Below, in pieces: positions 62,748 through 64,000 of a DNA stretch of 64,000 bases. The DNA lies in assembly GCA_023443285.1 (NCBI GenBank), contig JAEZVB010000002.1:1-64000 (forward strand), read 5' to 3'. Position numbers and translations under genes: made by a program. The first letter of the stretch is position 1. Each line of letters starts with the position of its first letter. Under the pieces are notes generated by a model, which did not search any database, was not told the origin of the DNA, and was given only the letters and a program-made list of their open reading frames with translations. This stretch comes from Bacillota bacterium. GTDB taxonomy: Bacteria > Bacillota > Negativicutes > Sporomusales > Sporomusaceae.

Positions 62748-62773
62748 CGAAAAGCCGCGGACAATGCCGCGGC
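62748..62773 (-). terminator. Terminator after the 222-residue protein gene
   Basis: GCCGCGG pairs perfectly with CCGCGGC around ACAATG, and TTTTCG follows on the minus strand, six bases past the stop. Confidence 0.75.
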
Positions 62774-62779
62774 AAGAAG

Positions 62780-63448
62780 TTACACCCGGGTTATTTCATA
62801 TCTGTTACTAGTATCACCTGTTTTTATGTCAGAGGTTTGGGTAAAGGCAAAACCAGGGTTCAGGATACTGACAAAGGCTGTCAGCCACTCATTATAGAGA
62901 GTTTTCATCAACTTGTAGTCAGCGCCGGCGCGTTGCCAATTAGGCTCTTGCAAACACACTTCACTTTCCCATACCATTTTATCAGGTGTATTTTCTATAA
63001 CAGCGTCAACCTGATCGCAAGGCATGCCATTCAGATAGTAGTCGTTAATGGCTTTGTAGAGACCAGAGGCAGTCGAGGTTTCGTACTTACCCTCCGCATC
63101 GGCGTGGCGGGCGCACTCCGCGCCATGCTTGCTAAATGCTTTCCTGGCTACATCAACAGCAGCATCACCGCAGCTGTCAACAAGCGCCTGGATAAAGGCA
63201 GCTTCCCGGCTCTCGGCAACATTAATCTGCCGCTGCAACCAGCCGTGGATATTTCCCTGATCGATATGATCTGTCAAATCAGTGTCAGGCAGCGGCTCAC
63301 CATAGCTTTGCCAGGCCTGTGACCGTGCTTCTTCGGCAGTTCCGCCGCACAAGTTGTCAGCTCCTTCAAAGATTAATTGCTCACGTTTGATAACTAGGCG
63401 AATTTTATTATATAACCAGTAATGAATTGGCGCTAAAAAGGCACTCAT
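62780..63448 (-). CDS. Hypothetical protein with five cysteines
   Basis: The 222-residue protein is mainly helical by eye, with a conserved-looking start LAPIHYWLYNKIRLV, cysteines in NLCGGT, DSCGDA, AECARH, MPCDQVD and EVCLQE, and many acidic residues. GGAGG precedes the ATG. It follows the sulfite-reductase/DUF1858 gene by 29 bases, so it is likely one operon with it. I do not recognise the family; a haem, iron-sulfur or thiol-related role is possible from the neighbour and cysteines only. Confidence 0.5.
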   Translation of the reverse strand: MSAFLAPIHYWLYNKIRLVIKREQLIFEGADNLCGGTAEEARSQAWQSYGEPLPDTDLTDHIDQGNIHGWLQRQINVAESREAAFIQALVDSCGDAAVDVARKAFSKHGAECARHADAEGKYETSTASGLYKAINDYYLNGMPCDQVDAVIENTPDKMVWESEVCLQEPNWQRAGADYKLMKTLYNEWLTAFVSILNPGFAFTQTSDIKTGDTSNRYEITRV

Positions 63449-63477
63449 ATTCTTTTCCTCCTTTAATTTTACTAACG

Positions 63478-64000
63478 TTAGCTATTGGTCGGAACCACTT
63501 TATTCAAAGCAGCTAAAAGTTCTGTTAGGTTTAGGCCATGAATCTCGGCAGCCTGTGTAACAGGTTCGCCGGCCGAAGACGGACAACCCAGGCAACCCAT
63601 ACCGAAAGATCTAAATACCGGGATGGTCTGCGGGTATACCCGGATAATGTCACTAATTACGCTGTCACCGGTAATAGCATCGCCAAACACTAGGTTACCT
63701 TCTGTCAACCCACCAGGTAGCGGAACAATTTTATCTCCCGCAACCGACTGTGACACGTTAGGCTCTGTTACAGCGCTTTTCTCACCATAATACTCTGCCA
63801 GCACATCGGTTTTGAACTTTTCTAAACCAATGCGCTCAATGAACTGACCGATCCGTTCAATGTCAGCATGCTTTTGGTAATAGCGCATAACAATATCAAT
63901 AATACGAAGTGTATCCTCATAGTTGAGTCCCTCAATCAGCTTATCAGCCAAGCGGGGATGTGAACCAGCGCTGCCGCCAACATAGACGTCCCAACCTTGA
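63478..64000 (-). CDS. Nitrite/sulfite reductase-like C-terminus with DUF1858 domain, 5' end outside window
   Basis: The frame stays open to the right edge, so the start is missing. The visible part begins QGWDVYVGGSAGSHPRLADKL, which is like the end of siroheme-type nitrite/sulfite reductases (the YVGGSAG and ERIGQFIERIGLEKF parts), and then, after a linker, has a DUF1858 domain (the last 65 residues) with VISDIIRVYPQTIPVFRSFG, MGCLGCPSSAGE and HGLNLTELLAALNKV. DUF1858 is a small two-cysteine domain often found with hybrid-cluster proteins. The fusion suggests redox coupling at the siroheme centre. Confidence 0.7.
   Translation of the reverse strand, partial: QGWDVYVGGSAGSHPRLADKLIEGLNYEDTLRIIDIVMRYYQKHADIERIGQFIERIGLEKFKTDVLAEYYGEKSAVTEPNVSQSVAGDKIVPLPGGLTEGNLVFGDAITGDSVISDIIRVYPQTIPVFRSFGMGCLGCPSSAGEPVTQAAEIHGLNLTELLAALNKVVPTNS

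Noticed and set aside
1..64000. CRISPR arrays, tRNA, rRNA or phage genes
   Set aside because: I saw no evenly spaced direct repeats with spacers, no tRNA cloverleaf and no phage or plasmid genes; the repeats present are inverted, not direct.

Overview
The window looks like a chromosomal segment of an anaerobic, endospore-forming Firmicute, most likely a Negativicute of the Sporomusa group. This is inferred from gene content only: spo0F, spoVB, spoVT, fin, a SpoIID-type protein, rpoE (delta), an NfnAB-type transhydrogenase and a RACo-like corrinoid activator. There are no rRNA or tRNA genes, CRISPR arrays, phage genes or intact insertion sequences that I can see.

Region 1 (1-16797) is a purine/allantoin catabolism island. 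On the minus strand, reading right to left, it runs: allantoate amidohydrolase (allC), two tandem allantoinase-type genes, an NCS1 permease, an LctP-type permease, a 52-residue membrane peptide, a PucG-type ureidoglycine-glyoxylate aminotransferase and an AllD-type ureidoglycolate dehydrogenase. At the left edge is a divergently transcribed gene in which FdrA and YlbE (oxamate carbamoyltransferase components AllF and AllG of E. coli) are fused into one protein. A plus-strand operon of two PucR regulators around an alpha/beta-hydrolase lies between them. Together the genes outline fermentative use of allantoin: allantoin to allantoate to ureidoglycine, then oxalurate by two possible routes, then oxamate plus carbamoyl phosphate, a source of ATP.

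Region 2 (17395-22149) is a phosphate-response block: phoR (plus) faces phoU-pstB and phoP (minus), followed by an HU gene. pstB has three 11-bp-spaced PhoP-box repeats upstream. A second four-repeat PhoP box lies far away, at 56932-56993, in front of the DUF47-Pit phosphate transporter operon, so two loci of one regulon can be read from sequence.

Region 3 (22243-30319) keeps the Bacillus order fin-mfd-spoVT-spoVB-mazG, with a small PrsW-like putative intramembrane protease coupled to fin. A secreted metallophosphatase-like protein that has lost its metal ligands and a LysM/M23 peptidase follow.

Region 4 (32845-43676) resembles the Bacillus glpX-tal-spo0F-pyrG-rpoE and argS-ywiB neighbourhoods, interrupted by membrane proteins and SppA. 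Region 5 (43880-51295) is a mix: SpoIID-like and VanW-like envelope proteins, a divergent MurE-like ligase behind a structured leader, a cytochrome b, SpeD, a DUF2156 protein and a dense palindromic repeat. Region 6 (51314-64000) has single-chain PurL, Pit phosphate uptake, an acyltransferase, RACo, NfnBA, an unknown cysteine-containing protein and the C-terminal end of a nitrite/sulfite-reductase-like protein carrying a DUF1858 domain.

Three related palindromic elements (70-86 bp; 19186, 20855 and 32751) sit at gene 3' ends and probably double as terminators. Function calls come from recognised motifs and remembered family features; no database search was run.
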